DNA of 64,000 bases from Actomonas sp051209155 (GCA_051209155.1 JBPJGB010000001.1), one strand, 5' to 3'. Positions 53,494 to 62,817 are shown, counted from the stretch's first letter. Program-made: numbers and translations. Notes: generated from the letters alone by a model not told the origin.

Positions 53494-54846
53494 ATGAAGC
53501 CTTCCTCCGCCCCCCGTTCCCGAGCTCCCTTTGTCGCCACGCGTGAGGCCTTGTCGCGCCGCTGTTTCTTGCGCGGAGTGGGCGTGGCCCTGTCCTTGCC
53601 GTTTCTGGAGTCGATGTTGCCCGGTTTCGCCCGCGCGGCCACCACTGCGGGCTCGCCGCTCGCTCCCGGGGCGAAGCCGCGGCGGATGTTCGGCATCTGC
53701 AACAACCTCGGCCTGCTGCCCGATTTGTTCTTCCCGCAAGGGGAGGGCAAGGACTACCAGGCCTCGCCCTATCTCGATCTGCTCAGTGAACACCGCAACG
53801 ACTTCACGGTGATGAGTGGCGTGTCGCACCCGAATGTCGACGGCGGCCACCCGGCCGACATCAGCTTTCTCACCGCCGCGCCGCATCCGGCCAGCAGTTC
53901 GTTCAAGAATACCATCTCGCTCGACCAACACATCGCGGAACACATCGGTTCGCAGACCCGTTTTCCGTCCCTCACCCTCGCGGTCAACACCTCGTCGCGC
54001 AGTCTGTCGTGGACCGGCAGCGGGGTGGCCATCCCGCCCGAGGAGAGTGCGGCGGCGGTGTTCCGCCAGCTCTTCCTCCAGGGCTCGCCGGAGGAGGTGG
54101 AGGCCCAGATCCGAAAATTGGATACCGGGCGCAGCATTCTCGATGTGGTGGCCGCCCAATCGCGCCGATTGCAGCGCAGCGTGGGCGCACGGGATCGGGA
54201 GCGTCTCGATCAATATTTCACCAGCGTGCGCGACCTGGAAAACCGCATGCAGGCCTCCAAGGGCTGGGAGCGCACCCCCAAGCCGGTCGTAAACGTGGAG
54301 CCGCCGGTCGACCCGGCCAGCCCGGCCCTCTACATGGCCAAGGTGAAGAACATGTATGACCTCGCGAAGCTGGCCTTTGAGACGGACTCCACGCGGTCGA
54401 TCACCCTGATGCTCAACAGCGTGGGCACGCCGGTCGTGCGGGTGCGCGGGGCGGACATCACGGAGGATTATCACAACCTGTCCCACCACGGTAAATCGGA
54501 GGACAAGCTGAAGCAGTTGCGTGTGCTCGACGAATGGCAGATGAAGCTGCTCAACGGTCTCTTCTCCGATCTGAAAACCGTGCAGGAGGACGGCGAGTCG
54601 CTCATGGACCGCACCATGGTGCTCTACGGCTCCAACCTCGGTGACGCCAACGCGCACTCGACGATCAACATGCCCACGCTCTTCGCGGGTGGTGGCTTCA
54701 AGCATGGCCAGCACCTCGCCTTTGATCGTGAACGGAATTACCCGCTGCCCAACCTCTTCGTGTCGATGCTGCAGCGGATGGGCATCGAGGAAGAGAAATT
54801 TGCCTCCTCCACCGGCACCATGACCGGCTTGGAACTGGCGGGATAA
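53494..54846 (+). CDS. Exported DUF1552 domain-containing protein
   Basis: A 450-residue protein with a twin-arginine-like signal: SRRCFLRGVGVALSLPFLESMLPG at about residues 21-44. It is the DUF1552 type, an alkaline-phosphatase-superfamily-like fold that is the standard companion of DUF1592 proteins. Internal features include GDANAHSTINMPTLFAGGG and YGSNLGDANAH, which resemble the metal-binding region of DUF1501/DUF1552 proteins. It starts 19 bases after the DUF1592 stop. TatA is encoded in this window, so export through Tat is plausible. No enzymatic activity is established. Confidence 0.9.
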   Translation: MKPSSAPRSRAPFVATREALSRRCFLRGVGVALSLPFLESMLPGFARAATTAGSPLAPGAKPRRMFGICNNLGLLPDLFFPQGEGKDYQASPYLDLLSEHRNDFTVMSGVSHPNVDGGHPADISFLTAAPHPASSSFKNTISLDQHIAEHIGSQTRFPSLTLAVNTSSRSLSWTGSGVAIPPEESAAAVFRQLFLQGSPEEVEAQIRKLDTGRSILDVVAAQSRRLQRSVGARDRERLDQYFTSVRDLENRMQASKGWERTPKPVVNVEPPVDPASPALYMAKVKNMYDLAKLAFETDSTRSITLMLNSVGTPVVRVRGADITEDYHNLSHHGKSEDKLKQLRVLDEWQMKLLNGLFSDLKTVQEDGESLMDRTMVLYGSNLGDANAHSTINMPTLFAGGGFKHGQHLAFDRERNYPLPNLFVSMLQRMGIEEEKFASSTGTMTGLELAG

Positions 54847-54852
54847 AGCACG

Positions 54853-55383
54853 ATGAAAAATTTCTGTCGCATCAGTCTGGGCGCGTTGCTGCTGGCAGCG
54901 GGAACCTACGGTCGTGAGGTCGTGCTCGATTTCGAGTCCGGCCCGCTGGGTGAGTGGATCCCGACCTGGTCGGAAAACGACACGACTGTCACCCTCGCAT
55001 GGCAGCCGATGCAGGCGGCAACCGCGGGGAGCCTGACATTCTTTCCTCGTATCGGCACCGACGACCAGGGGGTGCTGTGTGCCATGGCTGATGAACCGAT
55101 CCCGGTTGAGGTGCGGCATGCCACGCCGGCCCGGCGCGTGACGGTGCGTTTTTGGGCTTCGACCGGCTGCGCCGCGCGGCTGGAGGCCTTGGACGCGGAC
55201 GGCAAGGTGTTGCAGGTCGCCGGCATGGCGGAAGTGCCACGCCGCAGCGATCCGGCTGAGCCCGTGCCAACGTTTGAGCTCACGGTTTCCACCCCGACCG
55301 CGGCCATCGCGGCGATCCGCTTCAGCGGACCGCGTGCGGGCGAGTTTCTCGCCGCCGACGAGATTCTCTGGGTGACCGAGTAA
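54853..55383 (+). CDS. Exported beta-rich protein, third gene of the DUF1592/DUF1552 run
   Basis: A 176-residue protein with a signal peptide (about residues 1-20, ISLGALLLAAGTYG). The mature part is mostly beta strand and Cys-containing (two Cys near 75 and 102 of the protein), with a C-terminal FSGPRAGEFLAADEILW. It is not a family I can name. It begins six bases after the DUF1552 stop, so it is probably co-transcribed. It might be a small carbohydrate- or lectin-like module; this is only a guess from fold appearance. Confidence 0.65.
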   Translation: MKNFCRISLGALLLAAGTYGREVVLDFESGPLGEWIPTWSENDTTVTLAWQPMQAATAGSLTFFPRIGTDDQGVLCAMADEPIPVEVRHATPARRVTVRFWASTGCAARLEALDADGKVLQVAGMAEVPRRSDPAEPVPTFELTVSTPTAAIAAIRFSGPRAGEFLAADEILWVTE

Positions 55384-55508
55384 GGTGTTCGGGAGGGCGG
55401 CGTCGTTTGAGCTCGCCACCTTTTTCTACTCCCGCGTTGATGGCGCGAGCGCATGCGTGACTGGCCGCCGCATTCGTGTGTTCGAACAACCTCAACTGTT
55501 TCAAGCCC

Positions 55509-56138
55509 ATGTATGTAAATCGACGGCCTCCCGGCGCGCGCCTGCGCGGCTGGATCACTTGTTTTCTGGTTTTTTGGACCGTGTGCAGCTCCGTGCTCGC
55601 CACGACCGTGGTGCCGCCGAGTTTCGCGGAATTGTCCCGGGACGCGGACCAGATTGTCCATGGCAAGGTGCTCGGAGTCCGGGCGTATCGTGAGGAGTAT
55701 CAAGGCCGGCCGGTCATTCGGACCGCCGTGAAGATTGAGGTCATCGAATCAGTGGATGGGTATCATCGCGGTGAGACGTTTGACCTGCGCTTGCTTGGCG
55801 GTCAGGTCGGAGACCAAGCCCTGCGGGTCGACGGCATGCCGCGTTTTCGCAAGGACGAAGAAGTGGTGCTGTTCATGCGCGGCAACGGGCGGCACGCGTG
55901 TCCTTTGGTGGGCTGGCGTTACGGCCAGTTCAAAGTGAACCGGGCCGACGGCGCCGAAGGAGGCCGCGTGTTGCGGGCCGATGGTTCCCCGTTGGCAGGC
56001 GTCACAAATTTACAGCGTAAACTCGGTGAGACCGACCATCGCCAAAGTGCCCGCGTCGCGGGCGCGAGCGAGGGCTTGAAGGTGGACGAGTTCCTCGCGC
56101 TGGTGCGTCGGGAACGTAGCGGGGAGGCCACACAATGA
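55509..56138 (+). CDS. Exported protein adjacent to the matrixin protease
   Basis: A 209-residue exported protein. A signal-like hydrophobic segment lies at about residues 14-32. The mature region starts VVPPSFAELSRDADQIVHGKVLGV, a pattern I have seen next to secreted matrixin-type proteases in several bacteria. The segments VIESVDGYHRGETFDLRLLGG and FRKDEEVVLFMRG follow. Its stop overlaps the protease start by four bases (ATGA), which argues for a functional pair, such as a propeptide, inhibitor or export partner. The ATG at 55509 gives the best signal peptide. Confidence 0.65.
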   Translation: MYVNRRPPGARLRGWITCFLVFWTVCSSVLATTVVPPSFAELSRDADQIVHGKVLGVRAYREEYQGRPVIRTAVKIEVIESVDGYHRGETFDLRLLGGQVGDQALRVDGMPRFRKDEEVVLFMRGNGRHACPLVGWRYGQFKVNRADGAEGGRVLRADGSPLAGVTNLQRKLGETDHRQSARVAGASEGLKVDEFLALVRRERSGEATQ

Positions 56139-58285
56139 GCACCTTCCTGACAGCATGGCTGACGCGATATCGCGTTGCAGTCGCCCTTTTGGCTGCCGCC
56201 ACGACAGCACCCGCCTTCGTGCCCAACCACACCCCTTGGCCGGCGGGCGAGGTGGTGGTGCACATGCAGTTGGGGGCCCCGGAGGAGCCTCTGTTTGACG
56301 GCGCGGTCACGTGGGACGCCGTCGCTCGCAGCGCTTTGGACCTCTGGGCAGTTCGCACCGGGGTGGTGGCGCTACGCGCCCGGGAGGGGTCCGACGTGGA
56401 GATTGGCGAGCGCAACGGCTACAATAACGTGTTCTTCGACGACAATGTGTATGGCGACGAGATTGTCGGGGCCCTCGCGGTCACCGTGTCGTATTTCGAC
56501 GCCGGTCATTTGCGCGAGGAGGCCGATATCGTGGTCAACACCGACTACACTTGGGACTCCTACCGCGGCCCCTTGTCCAGCCACGCTTGGGACCTGCGCC
56601 GGGTGATGCTGCACGAGTTGGGGCATCTGCTTGGACTCGGGCATCCGGACGAGAACGGCCAGTCCGTTGATTCGATCATGAACTCCGTGATCTCCGACAC
56701 CGAGACCCTGCAGCTCGATGACGCCAAGGCGATCGACTTCAACTATTCGGAGTTTGGCAACCAAGGCGGCGTGGGCGACAAGGACGATCACGGCGGCCTC
56801 TTTGCCAATGCCAGCACCTTGGTCGCCGACGCGCCGAATCCGGGGCACTTCGATGTCTGGGATGTCGACATGTTTCGCATCACGGTGGATGAACCAGGCG
56901 GACTGACCGTCTGGAGCACGGGCGACTCCGATCCCTATGCGTTGCTTTTCCGCAGTGACGGTGAGCTGTGGGGCTACAACGACCAGGGGGGAGACGGGGA
57001 CAACTTCCGACTGTTGGCGGCTTACATCTATCCGGGAACCTATTATTTGCAGGTTCAATCGTGGGACGGCGAGGTGGAGGGCGACTATTCGGTGTTCATG
57101 GAGCTTTCCGACGACCTGACCTTTGGCGACCAGGAGGCATCCGAGCCCAAGGATGCGGAGGCGATCGCGCTCAACGGAAGCATCTCCGGCGAGCTGAACC
57201 ACTCGATCGATATCGATTATTTTCGCGTGGACCTCACCGAGCCGGGCCTACTGACGGTCTTCAGCACCGGCGACGTCGACACCTTTGGCCGCCTGATCGA
57301 CAGCAATGAGCAGAGGGTGGAGATCGACGACGACGGCGGCGATGGGCTTAACTTTCGCTTCCGCAGCGATGTGCTGCAACCGGGCACCTATTACGTGGAA
57401 GTGTCCGGGCTTCTGTCCGGTGAAATCGGGCCCTATGGATTGACCACGAGCTTTCAACCCGCCTCCTCGCTCGATCAAACCGCGCGCTTAACCAATCTCT
57501 CGGTGCGCACGCATGCCGGTGGCGAATTCGGGCCCCTGATCCTTGGTTTCGTGACGGCCGATGCCAGCAAGTCGCTGCTGGTGCGCGGCGTGGGGCGGAG
57601 CTTGGAGGACCACGGTATCCCGGATTTTCTGGATGACCCCACGCTTTCGTTCTTCGATGCCGGGGGGACGGAGATCGGGCACAACGACGACTGGCTGTTC
57701 TCCGACGACTACTTGAACATCGCCGTGGTTGCGGACGAGTTGGGGGCCTTCGAGCTGACCAGCGGGCTGGACGCCGCGTTGTTGGTTCAGCCCGACGCGG
57801 GCCGCTATTCGGTGCATGTGAATGACTACGCGGACGCGGTCGGTCAGGTGCTGGTGGAGGCCTATGATGCCGATGGGGCGCTTGCCGAAGGGCGCTTTAT
57901 CAACCTCTCCACGCGGACCCGCATCGGCACGAATGGCAGCTTCCTCTCCGCCGGTTTCGTGATTGGCGGCGAAGGCACCATGCGTTTGCTCATCCGCGGG
58001 GTGGGGCCACAACTCGCCGTGCACGGCGTCGAGGGCGCGATCAGCGATCCGCGCATCGAGTTGTTCAACTCCGCGCAGGAGGTTGTGGCAGCCAATGACA
58101 ATTGGGGGGACGCGCAGGGCGACCTCGCGGGCACGATGAATGACATCGGCGCCTTTGCGCTCAACGAAAGTTCGGCCGATGCCGCGATGTTGGTCGAGCT
58201 CTCCCCGGGTCTCTATTCGGTGCAGCTCAAGGGCCCGGAGGGCGAAGTGGGCGACGCGCTGATCGAGATCTACGAGGTGCGCTGA
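56135..58285 (+). CDS. Secreted matrixin-family metalloprotease with two C-terminal repeat domains
   Basis: A 716-residue secreted protein. After a signal peptide (to about residue 27) comes an M10A-type catalytic domain with HELGHLLGLGHP at about residues 166-177, the complete zinc motif HExxHxxGxxHP. Two PPC-like domains follow (about 215-335 and 335-450), with repeated ANDN-like acidic turns. The C-terminus has two copies of a domain of about 130 residues (about 451-585 and 590-716), each with the pattern LSVRTHAGG...LLVRGVGRSL or LSTRTRIGT...LLIRGVGPQL. This domain type is common in Verrucomicrobia and may be a secretion or surface-anchoring signal. Four bases overlap the upstream gene. 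Confidence 0.85.
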   Translation: MSTFLTAWLTRYRVAVALLAAATTAPAFVPNHTPWPAGEVVVHMQLGAPEEPLFDGAVTWDAVARSALDLWAVRTGVVALRAREGSDVEIGERNGYNNVFFDDNVYGDEIVGALAVTVSYFDAGHLREEADIVVNTDYTWDSYRGPLSSHAWDLRRVMLHELGHLLGLGHPDENGQSVDSIMNSVISDTETLQLDDAKAIDFNYSEFGNQGGVGDKDDHGGLFANASTLVADAPNPGHFDVWDVDMFRITVDEPGGLTVWSTGDSDPYALLFRSDGELWGYNDQGGDGDNFRLLAAYIYPGTYYLQVQSWDGEVEGDYSVFMELSDDLTFGDQEASEPKDAEAIALNGSISGELNHSIDIDYFRVDLTEPGLLTVFSTGDVDTFGRLIDSNEQRVEIDDDGGDGLNFRFRSDVLQPGTYYVEVSGLLSGEIGPYGLTTSFQPASSLDQTARLTNLSVRTHAGGEFGPLILGFVTADASKSLLVRGVGRSLEDHGIPDFLDDPTLSFFDAGGTEIGHNDDWLFSDDYLNIAVVADELGAFELTSGLDAALLVQPDAGRYSVHVNDYADAVGQVLVEAYDADGALAEGRFINLSTRTRIGTNGSFLSAGFVIGGEGTMRLLIRGVGPQLAVHGVEGAISDPRIELFNSAQEVVAANDNWGDAQGDLAGTMNDIGAFALNESSADAAMLVELSPGLYSVQLKGPEGEVGDALIEIYEVR

Positions 58286-58303
58286 GGCCGCGGCGAGGTT
58301 TTC

Positions 58304-58340
58304 ACCCGGGCGCAGTTTCGCTTTGAAACTGTTCCCGGGT
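58304..58340 (+). terminator. Strong hairpin between the protease gene and rapA
   Basis: ACCCGGG (58304-58310) pairs with CCCGGGT (58334-58340), and AGTTTC (58314-58319) with GAAACT (58325-58330), with a 3-base internal loop on each side. No T run follows. It may slow the polymerase after the protease gene or shape the short rapA leader, whose GTG start is 18 bases downstream. Confidence 0.45.
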
Positions 58341-58357
58341 CGGCTCGTTGTGGGAGG

Positions 58358-61213
58358 GTGTCGCTAAATCAAATCGGACAACGTTGTGTCAGTGAACCCG
58401 AGCCGGAGCTCGGTCTTGGAGTCGTCGTGAGCCTGGAATACGGCCGGATCGGCGTCGCCTTTCCGGCGGCCGGTGAGCAGCGCCTTTACGCGCAGGGCAC
58501 GTCCGTGCTGTCACGCGTGCAGTTTCGCGAGGGGCAAAAGGTCGCCACCCGCACCGGCGACACCTTTGTGGTCGAAACGGTTGAGGAAGAGGAAGGGCTC
58601 TTGGTCTACGTGGGCGGCGGTCATCGCGTGCGCGAAGACGAGGTGTCCGATGTGGCTGGAGCGACCGGGCCGCTTGATCGACTCATGGCCGGTCAAACGG
58701 ATGAGGCGGAGGTTTTTCAACTCCGGCATCGCGCGCTGCAGGCGAAGGCCAAGTTCCTCGCTTCGCCGGTGCGTGGATTCCTCGGCGGGCGGCTCGATCT
58801 GATTCCGCACCAATATTACATCCTGCAGGAGGTTGCCTCGCGCCAGATTCCACGGGTGTTGCTCGCCGACGAGGTTGGTCTGGGCAAAACAATCGAGGCC
58901 TGTCTCATCCTGCAGCGTCTGCTCACGGTCGGCAAAGTGAAGCGCGCGCTTATTCTGGTGCCGGAGTCGCTCACGCACCAGTGGTTCGTCGAGTTACTGC
59001 GTCGCTTCAACCTGTGGTTCACCATTTTCGACGAAGAGCGGTGCATCGACGAGGAGGGCGCCGACCCCGAAGCCAACCCCTTCCAAAGCAACCAACTTGC
59101 CCTGTGTGCGGTCGAGTTCCCGGCGCGGGATGAGAAACGCTTCGCGCAGATCGTCGCCGCGGGTTGGGACATGGTCGTGGTCGACGAAGCGCATCACCTG
59201 GGTTGGTCGCCGGCCGCGGAGGACGTGAGCGCCGAGTATCGCCTCGTCGAAGCGCTGGCCCGCAAAAGCCGCGGCCTGCTGCTGCTCACCGCGACGCCGA
59301 CGCAGCTCGGCCTGGAGGGCCACTTTGCGCGCCTGCGTTTGCTCGATCCCAATCGCTACAGCGACCTCGATGCCTTTCGCGACGAATCGGAAGGTTTTGG
59401 CGAAGTCGCTGAGATCGCCGAAAAGATCGTCGAGCAGCGCAAGCTGAACGCTGCCGATCACCAAAAACTGCAGCACATCTTCGACCGTGATCCGGACGGT
59501 CTCGCCCAACGCCTCGAGGCGCTCGCCGCGGGCAAACCGGGCGCTCGCGAGGAACTGTTGCGCACCTTGCTCGATCAACACGGCACGGGGCGCGTGGTGT
59601 TTCGCAATACCCGCGCCGCGATGAAAGGCTTTCCGTCCCGTGCCTATCATCCCGTGCCGCTCAAAAGCGACAACGCGACCCTGCACACGCGCGTCGCGCG
59701 CGAACTGGAGGCCGAGGAGACCGGCCACGAGAGCGAGCTGCGCCACAACTTCCGCGACGATCCGCGAATCGTCTGGCTGGCCGACTTCCTCAAGGCCGAC
59801 CCGACCCGCAAGGTGCTGCTCATCTGCCGCACCCGTCGCAAGGTCGTCGCGATCGACGCCGCCTTGCGCGAGAAGATGAGCGCCAAGGTGGGCGTTTTCC
59901 ACGAGGGCCTCGAACTGGTGCAACGCGATCGCAACGCCGCGTGGTTCGCCGAACCCGATGGCGCGCAACTGCTCATCTGCTCGGAGATCGGCAGTGAGGG
60001 ACGCAACTTCCAGTTCGCCCATCATCTCGTGCTCTTCGACCTGCCGCTCAATCCGGGCCTGGTCGAGCAGCGTATCGGCCGCCTCGATCGTATCGGCCAA
60101 ACGGAGACGATTCGCATCCACGTGCCGTTCATCGCCGACAGCGCCGAGGCGCTCGTGGCCGACTGGTATGAGCGCGGTTTGGACGCTTTTTCGCATCCCA
60201 TGCACGGCGGCAACGAGTTTGCCCAGGCCTTCCGCGAGCGCGTGCTGGCTCTCGCCATTCGGGTCGGCGCCGGCGGCAAGAAGGCGCCGACAGCCAAGGA
60301 AATCGAAGCGCTCATTACCGAGACGGCGAAGTTCCGCACCGCCTTGGTCGAGAAGATGCACCGCGGTCGCGATCGTCTGCTGGAGCTCAATTCGTTCGAC
60401 CCCGCCGTCGCCGAAAAGGTGATCGCCCGGGTGCGCGAAGCCGATGCCGACCTGACGTTGCGCCGCATCCTCACCGACCTTTTCGATCACTTCGGTGTGC
60501 GGATGAAGGATCACGAGGAAGGCGACGTGTTTCTCGATGCGGATCACGCCTACGTGGAGGGGTTTCCTTCCATCCCGCGCGACGGCATGCTGACGACCTT
60601 TGATCGCAGCCGGGCCATTGCGCGCGAAGACATTCGTTTTGTCTCCGCCGATCATCCGCTGACCAACGACACGCTTGACCTGCTCATCAACTCGCCGGTC
60701 GGCACGACGTCGTTCGGCCTCGTCGAGGCGGACGCGCCCAACATCCTGGTCGAGGCGATCTTCGTGCTCGAGACCGTGGCCGATTCCCGTTGGCACGTGG
60801 AACAGTTCCTGCCGCCGCAACCGGTGCGGGTCGTGGTCGATCTGCGCGGTGGCGACCTGACCGACGAATGGGACCCGCAGACGGTGGCCGATTTGGTGAA
60901 GACCGTGCCGATTCATCCCTTCCTCGAACGCCCGGAGTTTAACCCGGCGTTGATGAAAAACCTGATCGAAGGCGCGACGGATACCGCGGAAAAGACCGTG
61001 GTGGCCGTGAAGCAAAAAGCCGAAGCCGCCGCGCAAGCCCAGTTGGGGGCAGACCTGCAGCGGCTCTCGGATCTGCAGAAACTCAACGACCATGTGCGGC
61101 CCGAAGAAATCAAACTCGCGCAGACCCAGCTCAAAAAAACCTGCGGCGCCATCCGTGACGCCCGCCTGCGGCTGGACTCCATCCGTTTGATCGTGGCTGG
61201 CTTCGAAATGTGA
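58358..61213 (+). CDS. rapA: RNA polymerase-associated protein RapA
   Basis: A 951-residue SWI2/SNF2-family ATPase that recycles stalled RNA polymerase. The N-terminal Tudor-like part has IGQRCVSEPEPELGLGVVV, closely matching E. coli RapA in layout. Helicase motif I is DEVGLGKTIEA, motif II DEAHH, motif III LLLLTATPTQ, and later motifs include CSEIGSEGRNFQFA and VEQRIGRLDRIGQ. The C-terminal third contains the RapA-specific region. Length is close to the E. coli protein (968). The start is the GTG at 58358, preceded by GGGAGG. RapA is mainly known in Gammaproteobacteria, so its presence here is of some interest. Confidence 0.93.
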   Translation: MSLNQIGQRCVSEPEPELGLGVVVSLEYGRIGVAFPAAGEQRLYAQGTSVLSRVQFREGQKVATRTGDTFVVETVEEEEGLLVYVGGGHRVREDEVSDVAGATGPLDRLMAGQTDEAEVFQLRHRALQAKAKFLASPVRGFLGGRLDLIPHQYYILQEVASRQIPRVLLADEVGLGKTIEACLILQRLLTVGKVKRALILVPESLTHQWFVELLRRFNLWFTIFDEERCIDEEGADPEANPFQSNQLALCAVEFPARDEKRFAQIVAAGWDMVVVDEAHHLGWSPAAEDVSAEYRLVEALARKSRGLLLLTATPTQLGLEGHFARLRLLDPNRYSDLDAFRDESEGFGEVAEIAEKIVEQRKLNAADHQKLQHIFDRDPDGLAQRLEALAAGKPGAREELLRTLLDQHGTGRVVFRNTRAAMKGFPSRAYHPVPLKSDNATLHTRVARELEAEETGHESELRHNFRDDPRIVWLADFLKADPTRKVLLICRTRRKVVAIDAALREKMSAKVGVFHEGLELVQRDRNAAWFAEPDGAQLLICSEIGSEGRNFQFAHHLVLFDLPLNPGLVEQRIGRLDRIGQTETIRIHVPFIADSAEALVADWYERGLDAFSHPMHGGNEFAQAFRERVLALAIRVGAGGKKAPTAKEIEALITETAKFRTALVEKMHRGRDRLLELNSFDPAVAEKVIARVREADADLTLRRILTDLFDHFGVRMKDHEEGDVFLDADHAYVEGFPSIPRDGMLTTFDRSRAIAREDIRFVSADHPLTNDTLDLLINSPVGTTSFGLVEADAPNILVEAIFVLETVADSRWHVEQFLPPQPVRVVVDLRGGDLTDEWDPQTVADLVKTVPIHPFLERPEFNPALMKNLIEGATDTAEKTVVAVKQKAEAAAQAQLGADLQRLSDLQKLNDHVRPEEIKLAQTQLKKTCGAIRDARLRLDSIRLIVAGFEM

Positions 61214-61224
61214 GTCCTCGCGCG

Positions 61225-61236
61225 GTGAAATTTCAC
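61225..61236. promoter_or_regulatory. 12-bp perfect palindrome GTGAAATTTCAC
   Basis: A perfect palindrome 12 bases after the rapA stop and 82 bases before the next start. Its AT-rich centre in GC-rich DNA and its symmetry suggest a dimeric repressor site for the glycosidase-like gene. A single short palindrome can also arise by chance. Confidence 0.3.
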
Positions 61237-61256
61237 TTTGTCGATTGGGTGTGACG

Positions 61257-61285
61257 AGGCCTTGCCGCGTATCCGGCGAAGGCCT
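61257..61285 (+). terminator. Hairpin between rapA and the glycosidase-like gene
   Basis: AGGCCTT (61257-61263) pairs with AAGGCCT (61279-61285), with an inner GCCG/CGGC stem and one bulged base. No T run follows, so termination is uncertain. Confidence 0.35.
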
Positions 61286-61317
61286 AGGCAGAGGGCGTAA
61301 CCCCGTTCTTCTGCCCC

Positions 61318-62817
61318 ATGTTTTTTTCTCAGCTGTTTCGTTTGTTGGTGCTTGGCCTGGGCAGTGTCGGACTGCTGCGATCGATCGCCGCGGAACCTGC
61401 GACCTTCATTGGCGAACGGCGGGAGTTGTTCGCCGATCGTGCGCTCATCGCCGCGATGGACGGAGTGCGGCATCAGCTGGCCCGACCGGTGGATGCGGGA
61501 CCGGTCATGTTCTTCGACGAGCCGTGGGAGTATGCGGCCAACTACGTGACCGTGCTGCGGGACGGAGAGCGCTACCGGATGTATTACCGCGGCGGCCTGC
61601 CCTTTGCGCCGGGAGTGCCCCGGCAGTGGCTGACCTGCTACGCGGAAAGTCAGGATGGAGTGAACTGGACCAAACCGGAGCTCGATGTATTCACCTATCA
61701 AGGACGGGTGACCAACGTGATCCTCGCGCCGGATCCGACGCACGGGGCGTCGCATAACTTCGCCCCCATGCTCGATGACCGCCCGGCGGTGCCGGCGAGC
61801 GAACGCTTCAAGGCCATTGGTGGATCCTACCACGCGGACGACACCGAAACGGTCGACGGGGTGAAACCCCAGGACGGCCTGCATCGTTTTGTATCGGCCG
61901 ATGGAGTGCATTGGCGACGGCTGGATCTGCCGCCGCTGTTTCCCCGGCACGCGCTCGATTCGCTCAACGTCCTGACGTGGCTGCCTGAGGAAAACTGTTA
62001 CGCCATCTACCTGCGCACGTGGACGGGCGACGCAGGCGCGGACAAGCCAACCTATGAAGGCTTTCGATCCGTCAGTCGCACGACCTCGACGGATTTCATC
62101 CATTGGACCGATCCCGAACCGATGCAGTTTGGGGAGGCACCGTTGGAACATCTCTACACCAACGGCACGCAGCCCTATTTCCGCGCGCCCCAGCTGTTGG
62201 TGGCGCTGCCCTTCCGCTATTGGCCGGAGCGACAGGCGTATGCGCCGGAGGCGTTCGTGGCGATGGGCGTGCCGGAAGCGCAGTCACACGGCGCGGCCGA
62301 TGCCGTGCTGATGACCTCACGCGGCGGCACGACCTACGATCGGACGTTCTTGCAGTCGTTTGTGCGCCCGGGGCACGACCCACTGGCCTGGTATGCGCGC
62401 AACAACGCGCCGAGCAACGGCATCGTGCCGACCGGCGAGGGTGAGATGTCGTTCTACACCGTGACGCACTACAACCATCCCTCGGCGCAACTGCGGCGGC
62501 AGGTGTTGCGGCTCGATGGATTTGCGGAGGTGCACGCCGACTACACGGACGGGACGCTGCTGACGAAGCCGCTCATTTTTGCGGGTGAAACGCTGGAGCT
62601 CAACGTGTCCACCTCCGCCGCGGGTTTTGTGCGGGTGGAGGTGTTGAATGCCGACGATGAGGTGCTCGCCACGAGCGAAGACATGATCGGCGACGGGGTG
62701 GATTTTGCCGTCCGTTGGGTAGGGCGAAGCGATGTGGCGGATCTCGCCAGTCAACCGGTGCGCCTACGATTCACGCTCCGCGATGCGGATCTCTACGCCT
62801 ACCGTTTCCGGCGCTAG
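61318..62817 (+). CDS. Exported glycosyl hydrolase-like five-bladed propeller protein
   Basis: A 499-residue secreted protein. After a signal peptide (about residues 5-24) come blades of the type seen in the GH32/GH43/GH117 five-bladed propeller superfamily, common as unclassified proteins in Planctomycetes and Verrucomicrobia. Examples are GERYRMYYRGG, CYAESQDGVNWTKPELDVF and SADGVHWRRLDLPP. The C-terminal 130 residues are a beta-sandwich-like domain. Possible acidic catalytic residues are present at the ends of several blades, but I cannot assign them. No sugar transporter or other glycosidase is adjacent. Activity is unknown. Confidence 0.7.
   Translation: MFFSQLFRLLVLGLGSVGLLRSIAAEPATFIGERRELFADRALIAAMDGVRHQLARPVDAGPVMFFDEPWEYAANYVTVLRDGERYRMYYRGGLPFAPGVPRQWLTCYAESQDGVNWTKPELDVFTYQGRVTNVILAPDPTHGASHNFAPMLDDRPAVPASERFKAIGGSYHADDTETVDGVKPQDGLHRFVSADGVHWRRLDLPPLFPRHALDSLNVLTWLPEENCYAIYLRTWTGDAGADKPTYEGFRSVSRTTSTDFIHWTDPEPMQFGEAPLEHLYTNGTQPYFRAPQLLVALPFRYWPERQAYAPEAFVAMGVPEAQSHGAADAVLMTSRGGTTYDRTFLQSFVRPGHDPLAWYARNNAPSNGIVPTGEGEMSFYTVTHYNHPSAQLRRQVLRLDGFAEVHADYTDGTLLTKPLIFAGETLELNVSTSAAGFVRVEVLNADDEVLATSEDMIGDGVDFAVRWVGRSDVADLASQPVRLRFTLRDADLYAYRFRR

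Noticed and set aside
53329..55419. 696-residue minus-strand open frame opposite DUF1592/DUF1552
   Set aside because: Antisense shadow; Arg- and His-rich composition without a domain.
58994..61093. 699-residue minus-strand open frame opposite rapA
   Set aside because: Antisense to a full-length family protein; no motif.
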